A stretch of DNA of 64,000 nt. Source: Heliocidaris erythrogramma (Eukaryota > Echinodermata > Echinoidea > Camarodonta > Echinometridae). A program made the translations under genes and the position numbers. Shown one piece after another: positions 34,531 through 46,120 of the stretch; the stretch's first letter is position 1, and each line of letters starts with the position of its first letter. The stretch spans positions 6,015,618 through 6,079,617 of the forward strand of contig CM046870.1 in NCBI GenBank assembly GCA_025617745.1, given 5' to 3'. The notes beneath the pieces were generated by a model. The model had not been told where the DNA came from. It worked only from the letters and a program-made list of their open reading frames with translations, and ran no database searches.

Positions 34531-35230
34531 AAGAACAACAGGTGATGGCTTGGAACTTGTTTATCCCGGCAAATGTTATTTATGGGTTGTTTTTCTCCTC
34601 AGTCAATCTGTGTATTCATGTTCACATGCCTGTCTGATGATTTCATATTCACCACCAAAAGTATACTTCCCTCGTCATTCAGTGCGGACTTCTCGAACCA
34701 CTTTGAGAAGAGGGTTGTGCATAGCAACTCTAGCACCTTTGCAGGTCTTCTAGTTGGCTTTATAGGAGGGCGGCAGGGAAAAAGATCGGAATATGCGAGA
34801 ATAAAGCAGAGGACATGAACTTATGTTCAAATAATAGACCCCTACCAAAGGAGAATAACAACAACAACAACTTAACCAAATGAGGAATATCCATTACTTT
34901 ACACAGTTCACTCTCTCTTGTCCTGGTAGATTGTCGAATGTTAAATCAAAATTGATTCGATAATGCATGCAATAGAATAGTGTAATCACCCATACCATCG
35001 TAGCTTATAGTATACACGCACCCTGTTATCATTCCATTATCGCATTGCACTAGAACACTTGCTCCAATCAATTATAGATGTGTGTTTATGGGTACTGTCA
35101 ATCGCGTCCTGAAGATAAGTGAAATTAAAAGCTGGATGTAAATGTAAGCTCTCTATGCAATTATACAACCATTTTAATTGTTGCTTAGAACTATAAGATG
35201 TAGTCCTGCTAGAAAAGAGATGCAGAAAAC

Positions 35231-35340
35231 TTAAAGGGCAAGTCCACCCTGCTGGTATCAAATTAGTTTAATTTTTTATTATATAAGAAAAGCAAAAAAT
35301 GAGAATAATTGATCAACTACATGGAATTGATCCCAAAGTA
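35231..35340 (+). repeat. dispersed repeat beginning AAAGGGCAAGTCCACC, copy 1
   Basis: The opening AAAGGGCAAGTCCACCCT and the later AAATGAGAATAA block resemble a dispersed repeat I associate with echinoderm genomes. A second copy begins near 45645. A poly-C/poly-T stretch follows at 35412-35428. Confidence 0.5.
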
Positions 35341-35669
35341 GACTTCCTCTTTCAGGCCTACTCAGTAGGAGTAGGGGTTGGAGGGGTCTGAAATTTTGGA
35401 ATTGGACCCTTCCCCCCCTTTTTTTTTACAAAACCCTGGATCATGCCCTGAAACAGATAAAGGGCCTATGCAGATCTATGTACATGCACTTCTATATATG
35501 CTAGATTCTAGAATCTAGAACACAGGGGAATGGGAGGATGTTTACTTTGAAATGCTTTCAAGATAGATGTATTTTTAATAACATGGGATGAAAATGTAGG
35601 TATGCGCTATGATCATGGTTATTGTGATTTCTGTTACAGAGTGCACGCATACACGAACACCAAAAATTT

Positions 35670-35863
35670 GCCTTATTTGTAGCCTTATTTGTGCCTTATT
35701 TGTAGCCTTATTTGTAGCCTTTTTCGTAGCCTTTTTCGTACCTTATTTGTAGCCTTATTTGTAGCCTTATTTGTGCCTCATTTGTAGCCTTATTTGTAGC
35801 CTTTTTCGTAGCCTTTTTCGTACCTTATTTGTAACCTTATTTGTAGCCTTATTTGTAGCCTTA
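35670..35863. repeat. 12-bp satellite GCCTTATTTGTA, higher-order arrangement
   Basis: About 16 copies of a 12-bp unit (GCCTTATTTGTA), some changed to GCCTTTTTCGTA. The order of variant units (two TTTTTCG units followed by CCTTATTTGTA) occurs twice, which indicates duplication of a block of roughly 90 bp. Confidence 0.85.
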
Positions 35864-35895
35864 TTAAAGGGTATCGATCTTCAAAATATATTTTG

Positions 35896-36215
35896 CTCTG
35901 TACATGTATGTTAGAGGTTCCATGTTGTTATACTATATTAAAAATATGGGCTTCAAATATTAATTCTCTAAAGAGATATTGCAATTTTAATTACACTCTC
36001 TATAAGTGTAAAAGCGACTCGTAGGTAGACACCTCGACGCAAACGCACACGTACTCCAAGAATAAGGACTCGCGCGGAACCAAACTCAGATTTAAAATCC
36101 GCGCGAACATTTTCATGTTATCCTTTATTTCCTTCATACTCCTTAACTGTTGACCTAAAGAATGCCAGATAAAGTTCTTTGAGGCTGATTTTATACTTTC
36201 TAGCTGTACACAATT
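35896..36215 (+). repeat. interspersed repeat G, copy 1
   Basis: GTATGTTAGAGGTTCCATG, AAAGAGATATTGC, CTTCATACTCCTTAACTGTT, ATGCCAGATAAAGTTCTTTG and TTCTAGCTGTACA recur in order at 51716-51885, where a middle section is missing. Class unknown. Confidence 0.65.
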
Positions 36216-37419
36216 TACGTTTCAGGTGATTGGGACACTTTTACGGCTGCTCTACTGACTGGAGAGTTACGCTGTCAGAATTTAGAGCACCCTCCTTCTA
36301 TCTTGGGGGTTTAATCACATGCTAGTGTCAGTCAAGGAGACATCCGCAGGTTGTTTTTCTTTCCTCAATATACCCCTGTAGTTGTGAGCTTATGTGTGCC
36401 AAGATAATCGTTTCTGCTCGCCCTTGACACTACCCCAGGAAATAGAACAATTGAATATATTTTTGTTGTTTATTGATGAAGCTGCTTTTTAAGTGCAAGT
36501 CATTGATCATACAAAAGATTTAGACTTTACAGTATCTGATGGGCACATGTGCACACAGTTTGTAACTTGTTAAAATACATTTTCTTCAACAATACATTTT
36601 CTTCAACATCGTTTCTTCAGTACAATTTAATTATCAGTTTGTACTAGGCATTAATGGAGTCAAGGGACGGTTCAATTTGATTGAAAATGATAATGATAGT
36701 TTAATAGTGTAAATCGTTCCCAAATCTCTCTCCTGTGGAATAGGTATTGGATGCACTTCTGATCCAAGAAAAAGCGATGCTGAAGGTCCCATCCTACCGA
36801 TTTATGTTAATAAGCCTTCAGCCCTGATTTTCTTGGATTGTTGGCATATATATCCAGGGGTGCTTACATGTTTATCTAATAATTTTATAACATAACCTTC
36901 AAGAGACCGATATGGGAGCAATATAATTTATCATTAACTTTTTTCAGTCAAATCGGACCGGCCTTTTTTGTTTTTTTAGTGGCAACCAGTTAGTTTTGTC
37001 TATTCATGTCAAATACCCTTACTTCAGTAATTTGTATTCTGTATGTAGGATTTTCTTACTCTGTGATTCAGATATGGAGAGGGGAAAAAAGGGGGTTTCG
37101 TTTCTGTTAAACTTTAGGTTCTATTCATGCGCAAGACAGCGCAAACGCCTCCTGTTATTTGGAGAACGTACATGTACCTTGCTTTTTCCAATATTCATCA
37201 CCTCCGTAGTTTGTGCCCCCCTTGTGCTCCCCTTGTGCTCCCTGGTTGTTCCCGGTTCTCTCCCCTGGTAATACCCCCTGGGAGCAGCTAGGCACATGGA
37301 ATCTGTGAGATTTGTCAAGTTGACGTCAGCACACACCTGTGTCACCCATCCCTCCTGAGTCCCTCTCCCTCCTCCGCTCGCTCGCTCTTACACCATCCTC
37401 ACACCATCATCCTAACCTG

Positions 37420-37630
37420 CGTTCAGATTACCAGAATTCATCGTAACGCTATACGAAAACCGTATAGCTAAATGATAAGTAATGAATTTTTTCTGAACGT
37501 CTGAACGTTGTTTAGCGAAATTCTCCTGGATAGCTCATCAAATGCTTGAGCATCGTTTCGAACGAAAACTTGATAAAGAATCGGCATCCACTTGTAGTCT
37601 GAACGTCATATCGTACGAAAATCGTATAAC
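37420..37630. mobile_element. imperfect palindromic element, GTCTGAACG family
   Basis: GCGTTCAGATTACCAG, CGCTATACGAAAACCGTATA, TCTGAACGTTGTTTAGCG and GTAGTCTGAACG in both orientations resemble 8606-8830. Ends are not resolved. Confidence 0.4.
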
Positions 37631-39313
37631 TGGGCCAGGCTTATCGTGTGTGTGTGTGTACTGATATGACCAATCAGCTCTAAGTTTGTATGCTCCCGCG
37701 CTGCTGGACGTAACCTGATACTAAACCGGTTTCAGCTTCCCTTACGGAAACTAGTTTCTTCATACGATGTTTCTTTATGAGATACTATTTTTTCATGTGT
37801 GTAAGCCCATTTAGCTATACAATCAGATTCCTCATACCACGTTTCTTACATAACTTTCGTATACCTTTCCTGTAGTATGAACAGACTACTATTAGGGAAG
37901 GGAGGAGAATGCAATAAAGATGCAGCTTACACACCATCCGATGAGGAAAGATGGAAACATGGTCCCTTGATAGGACAGGATAGTGTGATGGTGTATATAA
38001 TGTAGGTCAGCTACATTGCTGGGATGGCGTCCTTTTAATATATTATGTTACATACATGTGTATATATATATTGAAGATTTATTTAGCCAGCGAAGAAGGC
38101 ACATACATGTACATGTAGCTGAGCAACGATGGACTTAATCAGTATGGAATTTTTTCAGTTTTTGTCTTCTCTCTCGATTTGGTAAAAGTGTTATCGTCAT
38201 CATCGTCATCATCATTAGATAATGGATTTCTCAACCTCTTCATGTCTCCCTCCTCCTATGTGTTCTTAGTAGAGAGTACGTTGACATTTATGTCAAATTA
38301 AATTTCGACTCCCAAAGAAGACGTGCAAATTGAGTAGACCCTTTCAGTCTACGCTCTTTATTACATCACCCTTGGGGGTGTATTACATGTTTACTAGAAT
38401 TCCTACAAACCCAAACTGAGTGCACGGACATGACCCCAGAGAGGGGAGAACATCTTATACTTGACTGAAAAGTAGGGGCGTCGCTAGACCATTTTGAAAG
38501 GGGGCAGGGTGTTGGAGACGGTTGGACAATTTAAGGAACAAAGGAGCTGAAAGTTTTTACAATAAGCTATTAAAAAATAGGTCATATATTTTTTGCGATT
38601 TGCAGACAGCCTATAAAAATGTAAAACTCGCCAGTAGAAAATTTGAATTGGGGTGCTGTACCCCCCGCACCCTCCTCTTGTGGCCGCTCCTGAGAAGAGA
38701 TGCTGGTGTGAAAAACACTTGAAAGATAGCTTGACCCGCATCCATTATTGATGGGGGAAGACAGGCCTGATGGAACTGTGTTTGTTTTCTTCTTCTCATT
38801 CAGAGCATAGAATACGCTGAATGAAAAGAGTGTGGTTCGATTGGTCTGTATATGTCTAATGTGTTAACTGAATGAACTGAATGAACGAATTCAATTTGAT
38901 ATTGTTTTCTTATATCTTAGTGTTTACAGACTCTCAATCAGCAGTGGGATCCTTGAATACAAAGTTCACAATATGATGTGGTTATTCTTGTAATTGTTAA
39001 GCTCAAATTGACACGTATTGTGAGGTAGCGATTTGCTGTAATTGTGTGTATGATGGCAAATTTGCTGCACTGCAAGGTGTTTTCAAGGCGGTTTGTTGGG
39101 TTTGAGATTGATTTGAAAAGTGTGGTCATGCATATGTATGTATGAAAGAATCTAGAAACACTATACCAGGGGATCTTTTGATATTGATTTGCAGTGTTCC
39201 GACACCAAGTGGAAAAGGTTGGGTTCGGTGATTGCCTCTATCCCTCTCCCTTTCTGCAACATCTATTTGTCTGTCTTGTTCTCTTTCTCTCTTAAATTGG
39301 TCTTTGCACTTTT

Positions 39314-39360
39314 CTTTCTTCTTTCTCTCTCTCTCTCTCTCTTTTCTCTCCCTCTCTCCC
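39314..39360. repeat. (CT)n microsatellite
   Basis: TTTCTTTCTTCTTTCTCTCTC array in a pyrimidine-rich region of intron 1. A T run follows at 39472-39489. Confidence 0.85.
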
Positions 39361-39941
39361 TGTTACTGATTTTAATTTCTGTCTGTCTTTCACTACTTTT
39401 CTGTACATCTCTTTCTGCTTTAATTGACTATATTTGTTTCTCTCTGCAACTCTTGTTTATTTTTGCCTTTGCTTTTTTTTTTTTTTTTTGCCAAATACCC
39501 CTTAAATTTAGTCTTTAATTTTCATAACCAGGTTATGATGGAGTCTTTTAGGTTGTAGAACACATGTTTCGGCTACAATAGATCTCACTCAAATCAAAAT
39601 TCTGAATTCAACCATAACCCCACTTATACATGTACAAGCTTATCTCAAGATAACCTTGTACTCCAGACTAGCTTTTACGGGTGAATAGGCTTCAATAGCT
39701 TTTGTGTGTATCAGCAGGCCCTTTTCCAGGCTAGATCATTCATACAGGAGAGGAAAATAATAATTTAAAATTTCACTTTCAAGTCTGAATCCTGACATTT
39801 GTGGCAAAGTAAGAATTGAAGAGTCCCTGAATCAGGTAATCTAGCAAATTTAAGAAAATTAAATCTTGTTTAGAGCAATTTTACTGCTGCAACAGTGAAT
39901 GTTGGACACAGTCCCACATAGGCAAGGGCCTATGAGTGCCA

Positions 39942-40000
39942 TAACCCTAAACCCAACCTAAAACTCAGTTGCAACACTAACCCTAACCCTTACCCTAAAT
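39942..40000. repeat. short degenerate telomere-like CCCTAA cluster
   Basis: ATAACCCTAAACCCAACC and ACTAACCCTAACCCTTACCC contain a handful of imperfect CCCTAA units. It is too short and degenerate to be more than a chance or relic tract. Confidence 0.5.
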
Positions 40001-40132
40001 CTGCGATGAAATAAAGCTCTATCTCCACATATGTATCCGGAGCAAATGTCAGTTCACCGTCATATACCATTACTTGAATTCCTTTGAGCTGTGTAACCAA
40101 CATGAAGTCTACTCTTGATTCTTCAGCCATCA

Positions 40133-40196
40133 CCTCTCATCTTCTCTTTACCTCTCATCTTCTCTTTACCTCTCATCTTCTCTTTACCTCTCAGCT
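40133..40196. repeat. 18-bp tandem repeat, ~3.5 copies
   Basis: CCTCTCATCTTCTCTTTA repeated three times almost exactly, plus a partial copy ending TCAGCTT. Confidence 0.9.
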
Positions 40197-40609
40197 TAGA
40201 TTTTAAAGCCAGGTACATTTCTACTAAACCCCTAAAGGATTTTTTTGTCCTTGTTCTAGTAAACAGGCACATTTCTTCTGAATCGAACAATTGAATTACT
40301 GCTCCATTAACAGGGTGATGGCAATTTTCTCATGTTACATGGGGGCCTTAATTGAATGAAAGTTACCTTGCTCTATTTGATGGGAGTGTTCTATACTGGT
40401 AATACACCCAAGAGGGATGCACTTATTTCACATGAGATGTGTAATGGGCATCTAAAAGGATGCCTCAAGTCTTTGTACATCATTCAAGATTCCTTGAGAG
40501 ACTAGATTGGAAATCTCTGTGAAATAAAAGATGTCCAAGTGAATGAGGTTACATAAGGTACCTACAGTACCTCATTGGCAAGGCTTCATACTACAAGTAT
40601 CTTTTATAT

Positions 40610-40633
40610 GGGGGGGGGGGGGGGGGGTGGGGG
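40610..40633. repeat. poly-G tract
   Basis: G homopolymer broken by one T. A second G tract lies at 40921-40937. Confidence 0.9.
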
Positions 40634-41162
40634 GTCCTGTAAAGAGACTTTAGCATCTGTATGAAAAAGCCTTTTGTTAAGAAAAGTATGAAATTTAGTG
40701 GGTTCACACTTAGATTTTCAGCACAGGTATGCCCCAGGTGCCTTTTAGAGTCGAATGTTGATGTATCACCTTTTAATAGCATTTTAATAGCATTTTAATA
40801 TGATTGGATATAATACTTGTATTATAGTAGACTGACCTTCAAAAGATATCATGTCATAAAGCCTGAAGTTTCTAGTACATATAATTATTATACAAAATAT
40901 CATATAGTTTTCTATCTGATTGGGGGGGGGGGGGGGTGGCATCATCTGTATCCATTAGCTTTCACCCACAGTCATGTTCCCTCCTTCCCTCGGCTAATAT
41001 AATTATTGGCAAGCACATGTATGGATACCTTCATGGTCTCTCAACATGCTTCTATACAATATGATGAAAGAGAAGGTTGGCTTCGGGTTTAGGTGGAAAA
41101 TAATTTGTGAGCTTTCTCGTTCTGATTAATGTAAGATTATCATAGCCAAAATGTCCCCTGAA

Positions 41163-41586
41163 AAGCTAGATTGCTCTTCAAATGCACTCATATTCAAAAT
41201 GTGAAGAGAAATAGCAGAAAAGTTTGGACCAAAATATATAGTCCTGTATAAGCCTGAGTCGAATCGATTGGTTAGCCGGTGTTCGATCGAAGACATCGAA
41301 TCCCGAATACGTTTTGGCAAATCCGGTGCATCGATTTGTAGTCCGCCAGATTTTTTACTACCGTAGCCACCATGAAGCTAGATTGCTCTTCAAATGCACT
41401 CATATTCAAAATGTGAAGAGAAATAGCAGAAAAGTTTGGACCAAAATATATAGTCCTGTATAAGCCTGAGTCGAATCAATTGGTTAGCCGGTGTTCGATC
41501 GAAGACATCGAATCCCGAATACGTTTTGGCAAATCCGGTGCATCGATTTGTAGTCCGCCAGATTTTTGACTACCGTAGCCACCATG
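41163..41586. repeat. 212-bp perfect-register tandem duplication across a transposon junction
   Basis: Units 41163-41374 and 41375-41586 are the same length and differ at only a few bases. Each contains host flank (AAGCTAGATTGCTCTTCAAA), the octamer GTCCTGTA and the first ~125 bp of the hAT-like element. The duplication therefore arose after the transposon landed, and recently. An assembly or haplotype artefact is the main alternative. Confidence 0.85.
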
Positions 41587-42318
41587 AAAAAAGCAAATAA
41601 AAAAAGAAACTCCGTAACGTACAGCATATATACTAGCAGAGAACGTGAAGGCGACTTCAAAGTTCAAACTGTCGGCTAACTTTCGCTAATTCGCTCGCGG
41701 AGGACGTCGCGCTTTACCTGTGCTTTCTCTATGGAAAAATTGTTTTGTCGTTACGAACTGAAGTTTACGATAATATTCTTGCACTCTCTCTGCATTGTCA
41801 ATTTGACAATTGTATAATTGAACATGATAAATACGGGCATGAGTACGAGTGTACGCAATAACTAATATCACACTCTCATCAAATTGGCAATTACTTCTGA
41901 ATGATCTATATATGTGAAGCGAAGCTGAATGAAGTCGAGTCACGTCATGAGCAACGAAAAGTTTATTTCGTATTGGTTTTTTTTTTTGCATCGAACAAAC
42001 GTCTCCAAAGACAAGGTAAGATTATTTGAATTTGAATCATTGTCGGGTGTGTCGACACTATTTTGGCTAGCCATACAGACTAGAAATTTAAGATTTTGGC
42101 TCGTCCGCTGTGATTTTACTAGCCACTGGCTAGCGAGCAGCGAGAGCCCATTATGCCCGCGATGCCAGCGGACCGGTCACCGGTGCATGGTGCATGCACT
42201 GCGTGCAACTGTGTGCAACTCTGTTTTCACCGCACATCATTTATCGATTAACCGGTATTCGATCGAATCAAAGCCGTCGAATCCCGGATTATGAAATATT
42301 CGATATGACTCAGGCTTA
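41250..42318. mobile_element. hAT-like non-autonomous transposon, copy 2 (8-bp TSD)
   Basis: Opposite orientation to 10201-11772, same TAAGCCTGAGTC / GACTCAGGCTTA ends. GTCCTGTA is duplicated at 41242-41249 (again at 41453-41460 in the tandem copy) and 42319-42326. This copy lacks the 664-bp inner insert and so gives the empty site for it near 41625-41635. The left end is present twice because of the 212-bp duplication; the functional left end could be 41250 or 41461. It interrupts a minus-strand copy of repeat F (about 41100-42515). Confidence 0.8.
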
Positions 42319-42528
42319 GTCCTGTATAGGCATATACATATGTGCAGTGCATGTGACTTGAAGCAGGATTGAGTCAATTTCTTATCATTCTGAATGTTCC
42401 AAAACCTCACAGTATACACCATTTTGTATACATACAGTACATGTAATCAAGCTTTTGAAATTGCTTGCAGACAGTATCTTTCACAATGTAATCTCATGAC
42501 AATTCAACTTTATCTTTAACAATGATAC

Positions 42529-42540
42529 CCCCCCCCCCCC
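42529..42540. repeat. poly-C tract
   Basis: Short C homopolymer next to repeat F. Confidence 0.9.
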
Positions 42541-42900
42541 TCTCCCTTTCCTCTCCTCCTTGGCATCCATCCAGCCCACATCCATATGTGGTGATGCTGC
42601 TATGTCAGGCATGTATGATGTCGGGCTCGTCATTGTCTCTCGTATCTCGTTGGTGATGGAGTGAGAAAGACGAGTCAATGAGCAACAATCAGGTGCATGT
42701 CAAGTCAAGGCATGATATGTCAACGCTGATTATAGAGAGGAAGGCACTGAGAAAGAGGTGCATAGCGTATACATGTAGTAGGCCTATACCTGCCTTTCAT
42801 GCACAAACATATATTAAGGTGCATGATATGTCAGTAATGGTTATATAGACAAAGGGGTGTAGAATATACATGCATGTAGGCTTAGACCTAGTAGGCCTAC

Positions 42901-43109
42901 ACTGTAAAACCAGAAATTTTCACATGCTTGAAACTTTTGCGAATTTCGCGAATGGTCGAGATTCGCGAAAGTTTCATGCCACAAGGTAATCACGTCACAA
43001 TTGAAACAACATAGAATTATTGAAATTTGCTAAAGTTTCTTGCTGCAAAATTGTCTATCATTAACAATTCGCAAAAGTTTTATGTCGCGAAAATTTCTGG
43101 TTTGACAGT
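42901..43109. mobile_element. MITE family B, copy 3
   Basis: Left ACTGTAAAACCAGAAATTTT, right AAATTTCTGGTTTGACAGT: long inverted termini with GCGAATTTCGCGAATGG and GCGAAAGTTTCATGCC inside. This is the best-preserved copy of the family in the window. Confidence 0.8.
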
Positions 43110-44353
43110 AGTTGTATACTTTCCTATCACAGACAAACCTACAAGAGGCATACTTAGAAGGCATACAGGAGTAGCCATACAACCAATTTTTGAATGACTT
43201 CGAACTGGAAGTTTGGGGAAATTGTTGTAACTCATTGCATTTGTGAACTAGGTGGTATAATTCAGTAGTCAGCAGGTTAAATCACAGTTGTTGTTGTTGG
43301 TGTGTTGACAAGTTGACAACTTCAGGATACAATTCTTTCTTTACTGTGATTGTGATTATGTTCCGCTTTGGACTATTCCGTGCAGAGTGTCCTGTACGAC
43401 ATATGACATTTATATCTCATCCGTGAATATAAAATCTCTTGGTGATACCAGAAAGCACCATTATTCAATGGTCATATCGAGAGATTCTTCATTTGTGGAT
43501 GAAATATGTGGAAAAAGGACATCATGTATGTCATGTTGTATGGGACACTGCACGGAATCGCCCCTTTAGTGGCAAAGAGTGATGCAGCTAGGATGGTTTG
43601 AGGTTGACTTGCTACTTGCAGTGTACATGTCCGTACTGTACTGCACATGATATACACTCAGACATGTAGAGACTGATTGAATGATGACACTGCTGTTGTC
43701 TTTAAATGCCAGCTTGATGATAAATGTAGGACATATTTGGTAGCTCAATATGGCAGATCAAATGTTATAACATGGTTATGAGATATTAGGGGAAATGGTA
43801 TGATGGAAATTGAAGAGTCGGGTTATGCTTACTTTCTTTGATGGGTTTATGATGTAAGGTACTGCAAAGTACCTTAGTATTACCTTAGGAAAAGTATTGA
43901 TGTAGGCCTATGTCTGAATGAATATTGCAGATTTTGAAAGAAAAAAGAAGAGTGTATTTCTTCCAGGAGTTGTTGCAATTCCAGGTGAAAACGTATGGTT
44001 ACATGTTGAACAAAGGAATCAGTTGTGGCAGTTCTGGTTCTTTTACCCCTTTCGAGCCACAATGTTTTAACGATTGTCATAAATGAATTTTGAAGAGTGA
44101 AATTAAGACTTAGAAATGCTTTGGGTTTTTTTTTATGAATTTGGACATAAAATAGCTTCCCTGAATATAAACTGCACAACAGAGATAACTGTTTGTGTGT
44201 CTGGAAGAAAAATGTAGACATTCTTAGTCCAAAAATCTTGGTTGAACACCTGCGATCTTGAAAAGGATCTGTCACCCATGGCATGGAAGATGTTAACCAG
44301 ATGAAAGTATTTCCTGATGATTTTTAACTTCTCTTTTTCTATTTTCTTTTCAG

Positions 44354-44917
44354 GGTACCGATGTTTCAAGGCCGTCATGTTCCTTGTAGGTTTCATCCTG
44401 GCTTCCGTTGTCTCATTCCTGATCTGTCAAGAACAGAGCTCTCTCGCGACCGGAGCCAACGCCGGCATCGCCCTGGCCATCGGTCTCCTGTGTGGCCTCA
44501 TCACCATGCTCATCCAGATCGTCGGCCTCTTCATGACCGGTGTCCACATGGGCCTGTTCTCGGCCATCATCGTCCTCATCATCGTCGAGCAGTTCGTCCA
44601 CCTCGACCAGCTCCTCGTCCCCATCGGTGTCACCTTAGGTCTAGGCATCATCTTCGGCCTCATCACCCTCAAATTCCAGAGAACTTTCATGATCCTTGCG
44701 ACCTCGCTTATTGGTGGGGCCATCGTTGCAACGTGTACAGACTATTACCTTGAGTTGTTTCGAATGGTGAACTATGTGTATGATCGGTTTAGGTTGCAAG
44801 TCTCGTTGGAGCCCTGTTGGTATAGCTGGCTTATACTGGCATTGTGGCCGTTTGTTTCACTAGTTGGCATCATTATCCAGTTTAAAGTGACTGCTAAAGG
44901 ATTTAATCATAAACAAG
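44354..44917 (+). CDS. TMEM198: TMEM198, coding exon 2 (residues 81-268)
   Basis: Main membrane exon. The acceptor is TTTCTTTTCAG|GG and completes Gly81. It encodes YRCFKAVMFLVGFILASVVS and then GANAGIALAIGLLCGLITML, both closely matching vertebrate TMEM198. Hydrophobic segments lie at about 86-104, 115-139, 143-158, 166-186, 190-206 and 236-257, giving seven with the one in exon 1. The loop TDYYLELFRMVNYVYDRFRL and the segment SWLILALWPFVSLVGIIIQF are also family-typical. The exon ends CAAG|GTAGGT, phase 1; reading on would stop two codons later (GR-stop). The first ~340 bp use C-ending codons heavily and are GC-rich compared with the introns, so long frames on the opposite strand here are shadows. 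The likely location is the plasma membrane or secretory vesicles, by family. Confidence 0.95.
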
Positions 44918-45644
44918 GTAGGTAAAAATCCAGTGAAAAAATTTATTCCTTTTATTTGTAGAAACTCTTTCTGGATTTTAGTTTAAAAAGAAAAACATTT
45001 GCATCAATTGGTGATATCTATATTCATTCTTGTTTATTCTTTTTGCTTTGTGTGTGCTTCCCAGAAATCTTTTTGGGCTGTCTACAGCTAAATTGCTCTT
45101 TGATTTAGTTTGTTTCTTGTTTATGCAGAGGGTTGTTTAATGGTGTCCTAAGAAATTTGCTCTTTAAGAGTTAGTGCTGTCTTGCTAGGAGGCATAGATT
45201 GAAGTCTGTGGTTTTAGGGTGAATGACTTATGCCACAAAAGACCAAGCTGAGAGGCTGCTCTAAGGTAAGAAACAGCAGGCACACGTGTCTTTAATACAC
45301 TTGCAGGAAGCTAGAGTAAGAACTCCATTGAAATGAAACTTGAAGGGCCTCTGATCCTCGGTTCAACCACTATCCTAAGGAATGGCTTCCTCCTCAATAA
45401 ACCGCAAGCTGCCAACGTCATAGGGAATCAGTGCAGAAGATGGACGGGGAGGAGTGAAACCGCCCTCGTGTGGTAGCGAAGAGGAAGCCGCAAGAGATGT
45501 TATCTTGGCTATGGTGGTGTAAGATTGGACATGCATGGCTAGGCATGCTGGATGCAGGGACTGCCTAAGACTGGAGCTGTGCGGTAGATAGTGTGGGAAA
45601 ATGAAAAGGGTTTGACAACTTAATCAGAACCGTACTCATGTGGG

Positions 45645-45790
45645 CTTAAAAGGAAAGTCCATCCTGACATTTGGTTGATTCAAAAGTAAAAGAGGAAAAT
45701 GAGAATAACAAGTCATTTAAAGTTTGATAACATGCTGCGCCAGAAAAGTCTGTGCAAGAAAAATGATAAATTCTTGGAAGTTCACCGCGC
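45645..45790 (+). repeat. dispersed repeat beginning AAAGGAAAGTCCATCC, copy 2
   Basis: TTAAAAGGAAAGTCCATCCT, AAAGTAAAAGAGGAAAATGA and TAACAAGTCATTTAAAGTTT follow the order of copy 1 at 35231-35340. Confidence 0.5.
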
Positions 45791-45963
45791 AAATTGGCAA
45801 CTCTTATTTGTTGTTTGAACTGGTCTCTTCTTGATTTGTTTTATGTTAAAATGCTACAAGGGAGAGATTCCATGAGAAAGAAACACTGTAACTACCTGTG
45901 TTATGTGTAGTAGATCAGATGCATGATCTGTATATTTGTTGTGTAAAGAAAACCATCAATAGT

Positions 45964-46120
45964 ATCTCTCTCTCTCTCTCCCTCTCTCCCTCCCTCTCTC
46001 CCTCCCTCTCTCTTTCTCTCTCTCTCTCCCTCCCTCTTTCTCTCTCTCTCTCCCTCCCTCCCTCTATCTTTAATCTTTCTCTCATCTTTCTCTCTTTTTC
46101 TCTGATATCTCTCAACATAC
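45964..46120. repeat. (CT)n/(CCCT)n microsatellite, ~155 bp
   Basis: Long CTCTCT and CCCTCCCT array. Ser/Leu-rich and Arg/Glu-rich frames over it are artefacts. Confidence 0.95.

Larger units (their letters stand above)
41100..42515 (-). repeat. interspersed repeat F, copy 3, inverted and interrupted
   Basis: Reverse-complement blocks of repeat F flank the hAT-like element: TCATTCTGA, TCAATTTCTTATC, ACAATTCAACTTTATCTTTA on the right and AGCTTTCTCGTTCTG, AAGATTATCATAG, TTGCTCTTCAAATGC on the left. Confidence 0.65.
31326..44353 (+). other. TMEM198 intron 1 (13.0 kb)
   Basis: GT-AG, phase 1. It holds repeat F copy 2, a foldback element, MITEs, a 12-bp satellite, a hAT-like element and several microsatellites, annotated separately. 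Stretches at about 36240-37400 and 37930-39900 show no repeat or gene that I can identify; the first is partly GC-richer and might hold conserved regulatory DNA. Short frames in the intron show no family resemblance. Confidence 0.85.

Noticed and set aside
39942-40000. Interstitial telomere or former chromosome end
   Set aside because: Only a few imperfect CCCTAA units are present; this is not enough to infer a fusion or telomere insertion.
44427-44753. Long open frames on the minus strand and in a second plus frame across 44361-44753
   Set aside because: They overlap TMEM198 exon 2, whose strong C-ending codon bias keeps other frames open. Their products (His/Arg/Pro-rich or Met/Arg-rich) resemble no family.
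44917-44925. Alternative end of TMEM198 by read-through of the exon 2 donor (GR-stop)
   Set aside because: The donor CAAG|GTAGGT gives correct phase with exon 3 and a family-matching continuation; the read-through form would lose the conserved cytoplasmic tail.
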